64,000 nt of DNA, taken from positions 1-64,000 of the forward strand of contig JAHJXZ010000103.1 of the NCBI GenBank assembly GCA_018827205.1, given 5' to 3'. Source of the DNA: Gammaproteobacteria bacterium (GTDB taxonomy: Bacteria; Pseudomonadota; Gammaproteobacteria; Pseudomonadales; Pseudomonadaceae). The translations under genes and the position numbers were made by a program. Shown piece by piece: positions 27,426 through 39,199 of this stretch. Below the pieces are notes generated by a model. That model saw only the letters and a list, made by a program, of their open reading frames with translations. It did no database searches and was not told the origin of the DNA. Position 1 is the first letter of the stretch. Every line of letters starts with the position of its first letter.

Positions 27426-28709
27426 TTATCTGAGTTGTTGCAGCAGCTCATAGCTGGGGTAGCCATCGGCAGGCTGCCCCCGGGATTGCTGAAAGGCACG
27501 TACGGCCTTGCGCGTGTTGGCACCGATGATGCCGTCGGCCGGGCCTGGCTCGTAGCCTTTGCTGGCCAGCAACTCTTGCAGCTCGATGCGCTCGCTGCGT
27601 CCCAGTTGGCGGTCGTTGCGCGGCCAGGCGGCTTGCACCCCTGAGTTACCGTCCAGCGCATCACTCAGCAGGCCGATAGCCAGGGCGTAAGCGGTGGAGT
27701 TGTTGTACTTGAGGATGCTGCGGAAGTTGTTCAGCAGAAGAAAGGCTGGGCCACGATGACCTGCAGGTAGAAACAGTGTGGCCTGGTTTTGCTCGTTGGC
27801 ATCAATGTCTCTGACCGGATTGATACCGAGGATGCGCCACTGCGCCAGGCTGCGGCGCACTTCTGGGTCGGCCAGGGCGTAATCGAAGCCCTGCGGCAGG
27901 TTCACTTCAAAACCCCATGGTTGGCCGTTTTCCCAGCCTGACGTGTGCAGGTAATGCGCGGCAGAGGCTAGGGCGTCGGGGGTTGACGTCCACAGGTCGC
28001 GGCGGCCATCGCCATCAAAATCCACGGCGTGCTGGTTGAATGTGGTCGGCATAAATTGGGTCTGCCCCATAGCGCCGGCCCACGAACCGATCAGCCCCTG
28101 CGCGGGGGCATCACCGGCTTGCAGTATCTGCAGCGCGGCCAGCAACTGGCTGCGCCAGAACACCTGGCGGCGGCCATCGTAGGCCAGGGTGGCAAGGGAG
28201 CGGATTACGTTATGGCTGCCGATATTGCTGCCGTAATTGCTTTCCATACCCCAGATCGCGATCAGCACTTCATGGTCGACGGCGTAGGTGCTGCGGATGG
28301 CCTTCAGGGTTGGTCGATGCTGCGCCTTGAGCAGGCGGCCCTGGGCGATACGCGAGACGGAAACGGCGCCGTCGATATAGTCCCACACCGGGCGGGTGAA
28401 CTCCGGCTGGCTGTTGTCGGAGGTGACGACCCTGGGGTCCAGAGTGATGCCGGCGAATGTGCGGTCGAACAGTTCAGCGTCGATGCCGGCGGCGATGGCA
28501 TCGCTGCGCAGCAGCATGCGCCATTCATCGAAGCTGAGTAACGGGGCTGGGCTGCTGGCAACGCTGGCGGTTGGACTGGCCGATGCTGTGATGGTCGTGA
28601 CTGGCGCGGCTGCAAGCGGCTGGGCCGGCGCTTCGGCGCAGGCAGTCAGAAGCAACAGTAGGCAGGCGGTAGCGCTATGGGACAGGCCCCGAAGAAGCAG
28701 GTAAGGCAT
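27426..28709 (-). CDS. MltB-family lytic murein transglycosylase with peptidoglycan-binding domain
   Basis: A 427-residue predicted lipoprotein (lipobox LLTAC after MPYLLLRGL). The catalytic domain resembles MltB: AIWGMESNYGSNIGSHN with the Glu, GSWAGAMGQTQFMPTTFNQHAVDFDGDGRRDLW. The last about 60 residues are a PG_binding_1 domain (LQELLASKGYEPGPADGIIGANTRKAVRAFQQSRG). It is a paralogue of mltB at 21.8 kb, which lacks the binding domain, and corresponds to the SltH-type enzymes of Pseudomonas. It probably acts in wall turnover at the outer membrane. Confidence 0.92.
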   Translation of the reverse strand: MPYLLLRGLSHSATACLLLLLTACAEAPAQPLAAAPVTTITASASPTASVASSPAPLLSFDEWRMLLRSDAIAAGIDAELFDRTFAGITLDPRVVTSDNSQPEFTRPVWDYIDGAVSVSRIAQGRLLKAQHRPTLKAIRSTYAVDHEVLIAIWGMESNYGSNIGSHNVIRSLATLAYDGRRQVFWRSQLLAALQILQAGDAPAQGLIGSWAGAMGQTQFMPTTFNQHAVDFDGDGRRDLWTSTPDALASAAHYLHTSGWENGQPWGFEVNLPQGFDYALADPEVRRSLAQWRILGINPVRDIDANEQNQATLFLPAGHRGPAFLLLNNFRSILKYNNSTAYALAIGLLSDALDGNSGVQAAWPRNDRQLGRSERIELQELLASKGYEPGPADGIIGANTRKAVRAFQQSRGQPADGYPSYELLQQLR

Positions 28710-28781
28710 GGTGGTCTCGGCACATTTTGCAGGCCGTAACCTTAGCATGATTGAGGCGGTATGCGGGCTGTGGCGGGCTTT

Positions 28782-28940
28782 TCAGGCGGCCAGAACGGAT
28801 GAAGCCTCCCAGTTTTGCTGGAAGGCTTCGCGGCGGTAGCTGCCTTTGCCCTTGCTGGGCGTTTCCTGACGTGAGCGAAACAGTGGCTGGGCTATCAGGG
28901 ATTTGGCCTTGTTGGGGCCGCGTTTGGCTTTCTTCGCCAT
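28782..28940 (-). CDS. arfA: Alternative ribosome-rescue factor ArfA
   Basis: A 52-residue basic protein starting MAKKAKRGPNKAKSLIAQ. The core RGPNKAKSLIAQPLFRSRQ and the KGKGSYRRE motif match ArfA (YhdL), which recruits RF2 to ribosomes stalled on non-stop mRNA when trans-translation fails. GAGGAAAC precedes the ATG. The tail after KGKGSYRR (residues about 38-47) is encoded by a strong hairpin (28801-28829), as in E. coli arfA, where the message is cleaved so that active ArfA is made from truncated mRNA. It sits alone between a murein enzyme gene and an interspersed repeat. Confidence 0.9.
   Translation of the reverse strand: MAKKAKRGPNKAKSLIAQPLFRSRQETPSKGKGSYRREAFQQNWEASSVLAA
28801..28829 (-). 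promoter_or_regulatory. Intragenic hairpin in arfA, probable processing/termination site
   Basis: Twelve bases GAAGCCTTCCAG pair with CTGGGAGGCTTC (one G-U) around a five-base loop, inside codons 38-47 and 16 nt before the stop codon. Position and strength match the RNase III/termination hairpin that produces non-stop arfA mRNA in other proteobacteria. Confidence 0.75.
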
Positions 28941-29029
28941 GACGTTTCCTCGGCAAAAGACCTGCACGTCGCAGGCGGGCGAAGCATGATCCGCACTCGG
29001 CAAAAAGTCCAGAGCCTGGGTGGTTGCAG

Positions 29030-29150
29030 GCCGTTGAGAAACGTTAGCGAGGCAGCTAGCGCAAGGCAAAAACAGGCGAGGAAGCGGAGTGTACGAGTTG
29101 TACATGAGCACTCCGAGCCTGTTTTTAACGCCGCGATGGCAGCGCAGGTA
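29030..29150. repeat. Interspersed structured repeat, copy 2 (complete)
   Basis: An imperfect palindrome: outer arms AAAAACAGGC (29068-29077) and GCCTGTTTTT (29117-29126), inner arms GGAGTG/CACTCC and a GTAC/GTAC core. It lies between the holA stop and arfA and can form a terminator-like hairpin with T-rich flank in either direction. It shares several blocks with 14195-14350. Confidence 0.75.
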
Positions 29151-29166
29151 GTCTTTCAACTGCCTG

Positions 29167-30201
29167 CTAGCGGGTTAGGCCTAGGCGTTGGCCGCAGATG
29201 CTCAGAGTCAGCAGGCTCAGGCCGCTCCAGGGATCTCCGCTCGCCTGGCCTTTGATTTGCGCGTCGATCTGCTGGGCATCCTGCAGCAGTGCGGCCCAGC
29301 GGGCGGCGGAGAGGCGTTGCAGGGCTTTGCTGACCAGCGGGCGGCGCTTGTCCCAGACCGGTGGGCGGGCGGAGCTGAAGGCTTTATCCAGTGGCATGCC
29401 TTGGCTGTACTGCTGGGCGATGGTGGCCAGCAGGCGGACTTCCCGGGCCAGGGCCCAGAGAATCACCGGCGGTTCGACGCCTTCACCGCGCAGCCCTTCG
29501 AGCATGCGCAGGGCGTGGGCGGCTTCGCCATTGAGGGCGGCATCGATCAGGCCGAACACATCAAAGCGCGCGCTATCGGCGACCGAGGCATGCACGGTAT
29601 CGACGTCAATCTGCGTGCCTTCGGCGAGCAGTTTGAGTTTTTCAATTTCCTGGGCGGCGGCGAGCAGGTTGCCTTCGACGCGGACCGCAATCATGTCCAC
29701 CGCTTCGGCGCTGGCGCTGAGGCCAGACTGTGCCAGGCCCTGGCGAATCCACTGCGGCAGCTGGTTGGCATCGACCGGCCAAATCTGCACGAACTGCGTC
29801 TGCGCGCCCTCGATCAGCGCCTTGCCCCATTTGGTTTTCTGCGCGCTGCCATCGAGTTTTGGCAGGCTGATCAGCAGTACCGTGTCTTCGGCGGGGCGGG
29901 CGAGGTATTCGAGCAGCGCTGCAGCGCCCTTGTCGCCGGGTTTGCCGTTGGGCAGGCGTAATTCCAGCAGGCGTTTGTCGGCAAACAGCGACAGGCTGGC
30001 ACCGGCTTGCAGCAGGTTGCCCCAGTCGAAGTTGTTGTCGGCGTTGAACACCTGGCGTTCGCTGAAGCCCTGCTGGCGGGTTGCCGCGCGAATGGCGTCG
30101 GTGGCCTCCTGGCAGAGCAGCGGCTCATCGCCACTGACCACATACACCGGGCTCAGGTTGCCCTGCAGGTGTTTGCCGAGTTGTGCGGAATTAAGCTTCA
30201 T
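29167..30201 (-). CDS. holA: DNA polymerase III subunit delta
   Basis: The delta subunit opens the beta sliding clamp as part of the clamp-loader complex. The 344 residues begin MKLNSAQLGKHLQGNLSPVYVVSGDEPLLCQEA, typical of HolA, with LLELRLPNGKPGDKGAAALLEYL and the C-terminal collar region ILWALAREVRLL. The conserved gene order leuS-lptE-holA is present. It starts 40 nt after the lptE stop. Confidence 0.94.
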   Translation of the reverse strand: MKLNSAQLGKHLQGNLSPVYVVSGDEPLLCQEATDAIRAATRQQGFSERQVFNADNNFDWGNLLQAGASLSLFADKRLLELRLPNGKPGDKGAAALLEYLARPAEDTVLLISLPKLDGSAQKTKWGKALIEGAQTQFVQIWPVDANQLPQWIRQGLAQSGLSASAEAVDMIAVRVEGNLLAAAQEIEKLKLLAEGTQIDVDTVHASVADSARFDVFGLIDAALNGEAAHALRMLEGLRGEGVEPPVILWALAREVRLLATIAQQYSQGMPLDKAFSSARPPVWDKRRPLVSKALQRLSAARWAALLQDAQQIDAQIKGQASGDPWSGLSLLTLSICGQRLGLTR

Positions 30202-30241
30202 GGGGGGCGCAGAGCTGGGCCGCTTGCGCGGCCCGGCGAGC

Positions 30242-30853
30242 TTACTGGGCGGGAATCGGCAGCTCGATCGGCGACTGCTGCGGTTGCGCAGCCTGTTGCT
30301 GGCGAGCGGCTTCCAGTGCGTCGGCTTCGGCTTGGGCCTTGGCTTCTGCGGTTTGCTGCAGTTGGTCCAGTTGCGCAGGGCTGATCTGCTGCAGGCGTTG
30401 GACCAGTTGCTGGATCATTTCGCGGTTCATTTCCTGACGGATCTGCGCGGCTTCCTGGTCACCACCAATCAGGTTGTTACTGTCCTGGGTGTAGAAACTC
30501 TGGGCTTCTATTTTGTCGCTGATCAACAGCAGGTCTTTGCTGCCACGGATCTCATATTCCAGAGTCTTGGTCAGTTCGTACTCGGCAGTACGGGCCGAGC
30601 TGGTAAAGCTGGCAGCACGGCGGTTTTCCTGCTCGTTGCTCAATACCAGACGGTACTGCGCACCCGGGTAGACCTTGACGCCGTTGTTCTGCAATACGTC
30701 GCGCACTTCGTTGACGGTTTCGCCATAGGCGTTGCGCGCGCTGAGATCCAGTTCCTGGAGGGCGAACTGTACGTCACCGGTGCCGCGCAGCTGGAAGCCG
30801 CAAGCGCTGAGCAGGGTAGCCAGGCCAATTACCAACAGATTCCGTTTGATCAT
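30242..30853 (-). CDS. lptE: LPS-assembly lipoprotein LptE
   Basis: Outer-membrane lipoprotein that plugs and helps assemble the LptD channel for lipopolysaccharide insertion. The 203 residues have a lipobox LLSAC with Cys18 followed by GFQLRGTGDV, the usual LptE start, and YRLVLSNEQENRRAASFTSSARTAEYEL. A Gln/Ala-rich C-terminal tail (about 150-203) is longer than in E. coli but usual in Pseudomonas. GGGGAT lies upstream of the ATG. Confidence 0.93.
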   Translation of the reverse strand: MIKRNLLVIGLATLLSACGFQLRGTGDVQFALQELDLSARNAYGETVNEVRDVLQNNGVKVYPGAQYRLVLSNEQENRRAASFTSSARTAEYELTKTLEYEIRGSKDLLLISDKIEAQSFYTQDSNNLIGGDQEAAQIRQEMNREMIQQLVQRLQQISPAQLDQLQQTAEAKAQAEADALEAARQQQAAQPQQSPIELPIPAQ

Positions 30854-30924
30854 CTTTTATCCCCTTGGCGTGTCTTGCGGCGCGCCGTGTGCGGTCGCGC
30901 CGAGCTTAATCAGTTGGCGGCTAG

Positions 30925-33600
<2,676 letters not shown>

Positions 33601-33759
33601 TCAGGGAAACCCTGATTGCGCCGCGCGCCAGCCCAGCTGGCCACGCCTAGCCAGTCGCACTTAGCCAGCCGCGCCGTTTGTCGCGAGGCACTGCTGGTTA
33701 AAGCGCGAACGCTAAGCTTGTTATATGGAGCAGCAGCCTGCTTCGGGGCGAGGTGAAGG

Positions 33760-34203
33760 ATGGCGGAGTTTCGGCGTGGTGCAGCGGGGGGCGGGCTCTA
33801 TGAGCGGCTGCTGCAACGCCTTGCCATGGCGTTGGATGAGGCGGACAGCGTGAGTGCGTTGTCTGCGCAACCGCCGCTGGAGCTGGAGCTACGCGGCCTG
33901 ACAGCCGCGGAAATGGAGCTGATCCGCGCCTACCTGGATCGTGACCTGGACTGGCTGCGCGGCTGGCATGCAGCCGCGCAGGAAATGGCGCAGATCGAGC
34001 AGCTGCCCAGCTCACGCAAGGTCGGCCGCACCGGCCACAAACCCACCGCCGCGCTGCCGGGCAAGATCAAACCGCTGCTCAAACGCCGTTTACAGCTGTG
34101 CTGTGCGCTGTGCGGCACCCTGGCCGGCTGGCAGTCCGGCAATGGCGTGCAGGCCTGCAAGGCCTGTGGCTCGCAGTTGTTTCGGGCGAGCAATCATCGG
34201 TAG
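33760..34203 (+). CDS. Zinc-ribbon protein, YbeL/DUF1451-like
   Basis: A 147-residue protein with an alpha-helical N-terminal region (YERLLQRLAMALDEADS, LTAAEMELIRAYLDRDLDWL) and a C-terminal zinc ribbon CCALCGTLAGWQ...CKACGSQLF with two CxxC pairs. The layout matches YbeL-type proteins, which lie next to leuS in E. coli as well. The function is unknown. It is divergent from leuS across a 222-nt spacer in which I see no clear promoter. Confidence 0.82.
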   Translation: MAEFRRGAAGGGLYERLLQRLAMALDEADSVSALSAQPPLELELRGLTAAEMELIRAYLDRDLDWLRGWHAAAQEMAQIEQLPSSRKVGRTGHKPTAALPGKIKPLLKRRLQLCCALCGTLAGWQSGNGVQACKACGSQLFRASNHR

Positions 34204-34230
34204 GCTTGCGCGCACCCATGGAGGTGCCCA

Positions 34231-35007
34231 ATGCCGATTCGCTACATCCTCAAACAGTTCTTCTTGCCGCCAGGCCTGTTTCTGCTTTTGCTGCTGGCCG
34301 CCTGGTGGCTGCGTCGGCGTTTTCCACGGTTGGCTGCGGGCTGCCTGGTTGTCGGGCTTGGCGGTATGTGGCTGTTTAGTCTGCCGGTGGTGGTTGAGTA
34401 TTCGGCGCGCATGCTGGAAACCGAGCGGGCATTAAATCAGCAGCAATGGGCTGATTTGGCTCGGCAAGCGGATGTGATTGTAGTTCTGGGTGGCGGGCGT
34501 GAGCTGGCTGATCCCGGCTGGGGCGCTGATCAGCCCAGCTTGCTGGCGTTGGAGCGGGTGCGTTTCGCTGCGCGTCTGGCAAAGGCCTCGGGCTTGCCGC
34601 TGCTGACCAGTGGCGGATTGCACTATGGCGTACCGCCGAGTGAAGCGGCGTTGATGGCCGAGGTGCTGGCGCGCGATTACGACGTGCCGGTGCGTTGGCA
34701 GGAAGGCGTGAGCCGCACCACCTGGGAGAATGCAACCCACAGCGCTGAGCTGCTTAAGCAGGCGGGAGTTACTCGCGTGGTGCTGGTGACTCAGGCCTGG
34801 CATATGCCCAGGTCACGCTGGAGTTTCGAGCAGGTGGGTTTGCAGGTGATCAGCGCGCCGATGGGCTTTCTCGGCACGCCCAATGGCCGGCCTGCCGGTG
34901 GCTGGCTGCCAGAAAGCAAAGCAGTCTGGCAGAACGGCTTGCTGCTTAACGAGGCCATTGGGTTGTTGGCTTATCGGCTGTTCTACCGGGGCCCAACTGG
35001 GCAGTAA
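34231..35007 (+). CDS. YdcF/ElyC-type DUF218 envelope protein
   Basis: A 258-residue protein with two N-terminal membrane helices and a DUF218 domain. Signatures are DVIVVLGGGRELADP, RVRFAARLAKASGLPLLTSGG, SEAALMAEVL, SRTTWENATHSAELLK and VVLVTQAWHMPRSRWSFEQ. ElyC and SanA relatives act in peptidoglycan or envelope precursor handling; a specific role here is inferred only. GGAGGT lies seven bases upstream of ATG 34231. Spacing from the zinc-ribbon gene is 27 nt, so they may be co-transcribed. Confidence 0.88.
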   Translation: MPIRYILKQFFLPPGLFLLLLLAAWWLRRRFPRLAAGCLVVGLGGMWLFSLPVVVEYSARMLETERALNQQQWADLARQADVIVVLGGGRELADPGWGADQPSLLALERVRFAARLAKASGLPLLTSGGLHYGVPPSEAALMAEVLARDYDVPVRWQEGVSRTTWENATHSAELLKQAGVTRVVLVTQAWHMPRSRWSFEQVGLQVISAPMGFLGTPNGRPAGGWLPESKAVWQNGLLLNEAIGLLAYRLFYRGPTGQ

Positions 35008-35020
35008 TAAGCCCCGGTTT
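34986..35020 (+). terminator. Terminator-like hairpin at the end of the YdcF-type gene
   Basis: CCGGGGC (34986-34992), inside the last codons, pairs with GCCCCGG (35011-35017) followed by TTT. An internal GCCCAACTGGGC adds a second small stem. It lies between convergent genes. Confidence 0.45.
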
Positions 35021-35025
35021 GCAGC

Positions 35026-35997
35026 CTAGCTGTTGATCTGCTCGGCATGGTGGCAAGCCACTTGCCGTGCATCGAGCAGGCGCAGCGCCGGCTGTTCAAC
35101 CTGGCAGCGTTCGTTGGCATGTGGGCAGCGTTGGTGGAAGGCGCAGCCGCTGGGAGGTGACAGCGGGTTGGGCAACTCGCCACTGATCTTGATTTTCGGT
35201 TTGCTCGGATCAGGATGAATGGTCGGCGTTGCCGACAGCAGCGCCTGGGTGTAAGGATGCAGCGGGCGGTTATAGATCAGCTCGCTGGGGCCCATTTCCA
35301 CCGGGCGGCCGAGGTACATCACTAATACATCGTCGGCAACGTGGCGCACCACCGAGAGGTTGTGCGAGATAAAGACGTAACCGGTGTTGAACTCCTCCTG
35401 CAGGTCCATAAACAGGTTGAGCACCTGGGCCTGGATCGACACGTCCAGCGCTGACGTTGGCTCATCCGCCACCAGCACCTTGGGTTGCAGCATCATGGCG
35501 CGGGCCAGGGCAATGCGCTGGCGCTGGCCGCCGGAGAACATATGCGGGTAGCGCTGGTAATGCTCGGGGCGCAGGCCGACCTGTTGCATCATTGCCTGCA
35601 CCCGCTCACGCCGTTCCTGGCGTGACAGCGCGGTATTAATCAGCAGCGGCTCGCCGAGCTGGTCGCCGACCTTTTGCCGTGGATTGAGCGAGGCGTAGGG
35701 GTTCTGAAAAACCATCTGCACATCACGGCGCAACTGTTTGCGCTGGGCCTTGTTGGCGCCTGTCACTTCTTGTCCGGCGATCTGCAACGAGCCTGAGCTG
35801 GGTTGCTCAATCAGCGTCAGCGCGCGGGCCAGGGTGGATTTGCCGCAGCCGGACTCGCCGACCACTGCCAGGGTCTTGCCGGCTTGCAGTTCAAAGGACA
35901 CGCCATTCAGCGCCTGCACCTGAGCGTTGGGCTGGAACAGGCCACGGGAGATTTCGTAGTGGCGGGTGAGGTCTCGGGCAGTCAGGACGGCGCTCAT
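35026..35997 (-). CDS. dppF: Dipeptide ABC transporter ATP-binding protein DppF
   Basis: One of the two cytoplasmic ATPases of a peptide/nickel-type importer. The 323 residues contain Walker A GESGCGKSTLAR, the signature HMFSGGQRQRIALARAMML, Walker B VLVADEPTSALD and the OppF/DppF C-terminal cysteine region GCAFHQRCPHANERC, which may bind a metal or iron-sulfur cluster. Its start overlaps the dppD stop by one base. It is the last gene of a dppA-dppB-dppC-dppD-dppF unit. Confidence 0.92.
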   Translation of the reverse strand: MSAVLTARDLTRHYEISRGLFQPNAQVQALNGVSFELQAGKTLAVVGESGCGKSTLARALTLIEQPSSGSLQIAGQEVTGANKAQRKQLRRDVQMVFQNPYASLNPRQKVGDQLGEPLLINTALSRQERRERVQAMMQQVGLRPEHYQRYPHMFSGGQRQRIALARAMMLQPKVLVADEPTSALDVSIQAQVLNLFMDLQEEFNTGYVFISHNLSVVRHVADDVLVMYLGRPVEMGPSELIYNRPLHPYTQALLSATPTIHPDPSKPKIKISGELPNPLSPPSGCAFHQRCPHANERCQVEQPALRLLDARQVACHHAEQINS

Positions 35998-36971
35998 CAG
36001 GCCACCTCCGCAGTCAGGTTGAGCGGGTAGAAGCAGCGCGCCGCGCCACGTTCATGGGCATCCAGGGTTGGCCGTTGTTCACGGCAGTGGGCCTGGGCGT
36101 AGGGGCAGCGTGGTGACAGCAGGCAGCCTGTCGGGCGGTCATAGCGGCCGGGAACGATACCGGGCAGGGTGGTCAGGCGGCGCTGGCCCTGGCTGTGTTC
36201 GGGAATTGCCTTGAGCAGCGCCTCGGTATAGGGGTGGCTAGGGGCGGTGAACAGCTGGGGTACGCTGCCAATCTCAACTGCTTGCCCGGCATACATCACG
36301 CAGACTCGTTGCGCGGTTTCGGCGACCACGGCCAGGTCATGGGTGATCAGCACCAGGCCCATGTCCTCTTCGCGCTGCAGGTTGACCAGCAGGTCCATGA
36401 TCTGCGCCTGAATGGTTACATCCAGCGCTGTGGTCGGTTCGTCAGCGATCAGCAGTTTCGGTTCGGCAGCAATCGCCATGGCAATCGCCACCCGTTGGCT
36501 CATGCCACCGGACAGCTGGTGTGGGTAAGCATTAAGGCGGCTGGCGGCGGCGGGGATTTCCACCTTGTCGAGCAACTGCAAGGCACGCTGGCGGACGGCC
36601 TGGCCCTTGAGGCCAAGGTGCTGGCGCAGCACTTCCTCAATCTGGAAGCCCACGGTAAAGCTGGGGTTGAGTGCGGTCATCGGGTCCTGAAAGACCATCG
36701 ACAGGTCCTTGCCGATGATGTGTCGGCGCTGACGGCCTTTGAGGCGCAGCATGTCGGTGCCGTCGAACTGCAGGCTGTCGGCCGTGACGATGCCGGGGGC
36801 GTCGATCAGGCCCATCAGCGCCATCATGGTCACCGATTTGCCGGAGCCGGACTCGCCGACAATGGCCAGCACTTCGCCCTTCTCCACACGCAGGTCGAGG
36901 CCGTCGACCACCGGAATGGCACTGGCGTCGCCGAAGCGCACGCTGAGGTTCTTGATATCTAACAGGCTCAT
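35997..36971 (-). CDS. dppD: Dipeptide ABC transporter ATP-binding protein DppD
   Basis: The second ATPase of the peptide importer, 324 residues. Walker [16 protein letters not shown], signature [18 protein letters not shown], Walker [17 protein letters not shown] and a C-terminal [22 protein letters not shown] 36971 ([17 protein letters not shown]) was preferred over an in-frame upstream extension that overlaps dppC. Spacing to dppC is 10 nt. Confidence 0.92.
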   Translation of the reverse strand: MSLLDIKNLSVRFGDASAIPVVDGLDLRVEKGEVLAIVGESGSGKSVTMMALMGLIDAPGIVTADSLQFDGTDMLRLKGRQRRHIIGKDLSMVFQDPMTALNPSFTVGFQIEEVLRQHLGLKGQAVRQRALQLLDKVEIPAAASRLNAYPHQLSGGMSQRVAIAMAIAAEPKLLIADEPTTALDVTIQAQIMDLLVNLQREEDMGLVLITHDLAVVAETAQRVCVMYAGQAVEIGSVPQLFTAPSHPYTEALLKAIPEHSQGQRRLTTLPGIVPGRYDRPTGCLLSPRCPYAQAHCREQRPTLDAHERGAARCFYPLNLTAEVA

Positions 36972-36981
36972 GCGGGGTTCC

Positions 36982-37884
36982 TCACTGCGCATTCTTGAGT
37001 TTTGGGTCGAGTGCATCGCGCAGCCCGTCGCCCATCAGATTGATTGCCAGCACGCTGAGCAGAATGGTCAGGCCGGGAAGACTAACTACCCACCAGGCGC
37101 GCTCGATATAGTCGCGCGCCGACGCCAGCATGGTGCCCCACTCGGGGGTAGGCGGTTGCACGCCGAGGCCGAGAAAACCCAGTGCTGCGGCATCGAGAAT
37201 CGCCGAAGAAAAGCTCAGGGTGGCTTGCACGATCAGCGGGGCCATGCAGTTGGGCAGCACGGTGATAAACATCAGCCGTGGCAGGCTGGCGCCGGCCAGG
37301 CGTGCGGCAGTGACGTAGTCGCGGTTCAACTCGCCCATCACTGCGGCGCGGGTCAGGCGCACATAGGACGGCAGCGAGACGATGGCGATGGCGAAGATGG
37401 TATTGATCAGCCCTGGGCCGAGGATGGCGACGATGGCCACCGCCAGTAGCAGCGACGGCAGGGCCAGCATGATGTCCATCAGGCGCATGATCGACGGGCC
37501 AAGCAGGCGCGGGAAGAACCCGGCAACCAGCCCGAGAAGGATGCCGGGGATCAACGACATCAGGACCGAGGCCAGGCCGATCAGCAGCGACAGCCGCGCG
37601 CCATGGATCAGCCGCGACAGCAGGTCGCGGCCGACTTCATCGGTGCCCAGCAGAAATTGCAGCTGGCCACCTTCCAGCCAGGCGGGTGGGGTGAGCAGAA
37701 ACTCGCGGTATTGCTCGCTGGGGTCGTGCGGGGCGATCCACGGCGCAAACAGCGCGCAGATCACCAGCAGGATCATAAACGCCAGCCCGGCGACTGCGCC
37801 CTTGTTGTGGGCGAAGGCTTGCCAGAATTCCTTAAGCGGCGAAGGGTAGAACAAGGTTTGATCGAGTGTGGCTTGCGTAGTCAT
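36982..37884 (-). CDS. dppC: Dipeptide ABC transporter permease DppC
   Basis: Inner-membrane permease of 300 residues with about six helices and the EAA loop [33 protein letters not shown]. The N-terminal cytoplasmic segment [19 protein letters not shown] is typical of DppC/OppC. It pairs with DppB to form the channel. It starts 10 nt after dppB. Confidence 0.93.
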   Translation of the reverse strand: MTTQATLDQTLFYPSPLKEFWQAFAHNKGAVAGLAFMILLVICALFAPWIAPHDPSEQYREFLLTPPAWLEGGQLQFLLGTDEVGRDLLSRLIHGARLSLLIGLASVLMSLIPGILLGLVAGFFPRLLGPSIMRLMDIMLALPSLLLAVAIVAILGPGLINTIFAIAIVSLPSYVRLTRAAVMGELNRDYVTAARLAGASLPRLMFITVLPNCMAPLIVQATLSFSSAILDAAALGFLGLGVQPPTPEWGTMLASARDYIERAWWVVSLPGLTILLSVLAINLMGDGLRDALDPKLKNAQ

Positions 37885-37894
37885 TGGGCTCTCC

Positions 37895-38905
37895 TTAGCG
37901 CTGATGGCGAATGCGTGGGTTGGCCAGGCCGTAGAGGATGTCCACCACGAAGTTGACCAGAATCACCAGGCAGGCGATCAGCAGAATACCGTTCTGTACC
38001 ACCGGGTAGTCACGCGCACCAATCGACTCGATCAGCCATTTACCGATACCCGGCCAGGAGAAGATGGTTTCGGTCAGTACCGCGCCCGCCAACAGTGCGC
38101 CGACCTGCAGGCCGAATACCGTGAGCACCGGGATCAGCGCATTACGCAGGCCATGCACAAACACCACGCGGGCCGGCGACAGGCCCTTGGCGCGGGCGGT
38201 ACGCACATAGTCCTCGCGCAGCACTTCAAGCATCGCCGAGCGGGTCATGCGGGCGATAACCGCCAGCGGGATGGTACCGAGCACGATGGCCGGCAGGATC
38301 AGGTGACGTAGGGCATCGACAAACGCCCCTTGCTCATCGGAAAGCAGGGTATCGATCAGCATAAAACCGGTGACCGGCGGGATGTCGTAGAGCAGGTCGA
38401 TGCGCCCGGATACTGGCGTCCAGCCCAGCCACACCGAGAAGAACATGATCAGCAGCAGGCCCCACCAGAAAATCGGCATGGAATAACCGGCGAGCGAGAT
38501 GCCCATCACCCCATGGTCGAACAATGAGCCCCGTTTCAGTGCAGCAATCACCCCGGCGATCAGCCCCAGGGTGCCGGCGAACAACAGGGCGGCGAGGGAC
38601 AATTCCAGGGTGGCGGGAAACAGCGTGGTGAATTCATCCCAGACGCCGGTGCGGGTACGCAGCGACTCACCCAGGTCGCCCTGGGCCAGCTTGCCGATGT
38701 AGTCGAAATACTGGGCATATAAGGGTTTATTCAAACCCAGGCGCTCCATGGCCTGGGCATGCATTTCCGGGTCGACTCTGCGTTCGCCCATCATCACTTC
38801 CACTGGGTCGCCGGGGATCATGCGGATCAGTGCAAAGGTCAGCAAGGTGACGCCGAAGAAGGTGGGGATCAGCAATAGCAGGCGTCTGGCAATAAAGGAC
38901 AGCAT
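37895..38905 (-). CDS. dppB: Dipeptide ABC transporter permease DppB
   Basis: Inner-membrane permease of 336 residues: MLSFIARRLLLLIPTFFGVTLLTFALIRMIPGDP at the start and EAA loop RTARAKGLSPARVVFVHGLRNALIPVLTV. ATG 38905 was chosen because the conserved first helix starts there and GGAG lies 11 bases upstream; the frame remains open a further 45 codons without similarity. A 294-nt spacer separates it from dppA. Confidence 0.93.
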   Translation of the reverse strand: MLSFIARRLLLLIPTFFGVTLLTFALIRMIPGDPVEVMMGERRVDPEMHAQAMERLGLNKPLYAQYFDYIGKLAQGDLGESLRTRTGVWDEFTTLFPATLELSLAALLFAGTLGLIAGVIAALKRGSLFDHGVMGISLAGYSMPIFWWGLLLIMFFSVWLGWTPVSGRIDLLYDIPPVTGFMLIDTLLSDEQGAFVDALRHLILPAIVLGTIPLAVIARMTRSAMLEVLREDYVRTARAKGLSPARVVFVHGLRNALIPVLTVFGLQVGALLAGAVLTETIFSWPGIGKWLIESIGARDYPVVQNGILLIACLVILVNFVVDILYGLANPRIRHQR

Positions 38906-39150
38906 GCGGGTCAGTGCTCCAATAGAGATAGACGTGCGCCGGGCTGCATGGCCGGACGCTGTTGTAGGGGGGGATGCACGGTGGCTGCCTCGGCGGCTAT
39001 TGGCCGGGGACGAGCGAAAAATGGCGGCTGCGCGCGGCATAAGGCAAGCCGCTGGCCGGTTGAACGGATCCAGCTAATTGCAGGCATCAAAACTGTCCTC
39101 GGCGAATACGGTACGTGCAAGCGGCAGCCGGGTAGGCCGCCGTTGTCCGG

Positions 39151-39181
39151 CTGGCGAGTGGCGGGGTAAGCCGCTCGCCAG
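39151..39181 (-). terminator. Stable intercistronic hairpin between dppA and dppB
   Basis: CTGGCGAGTGGC (39151-39162) pairs with GCCGCTCGCCAG (39170-39181) with one G-U, a 12-bp stem 18 nt after the dppA stop. Without a T-run it is better read as a partial terminator or mRNA 3'-stabiliser that raises the binding protein over the permeases. The rest of the 38906-39199 spacer shows nothing else clear. Confidence 0.55.
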
Positions 39182-39199
39182 CATGGTCGAGAACCGCTG

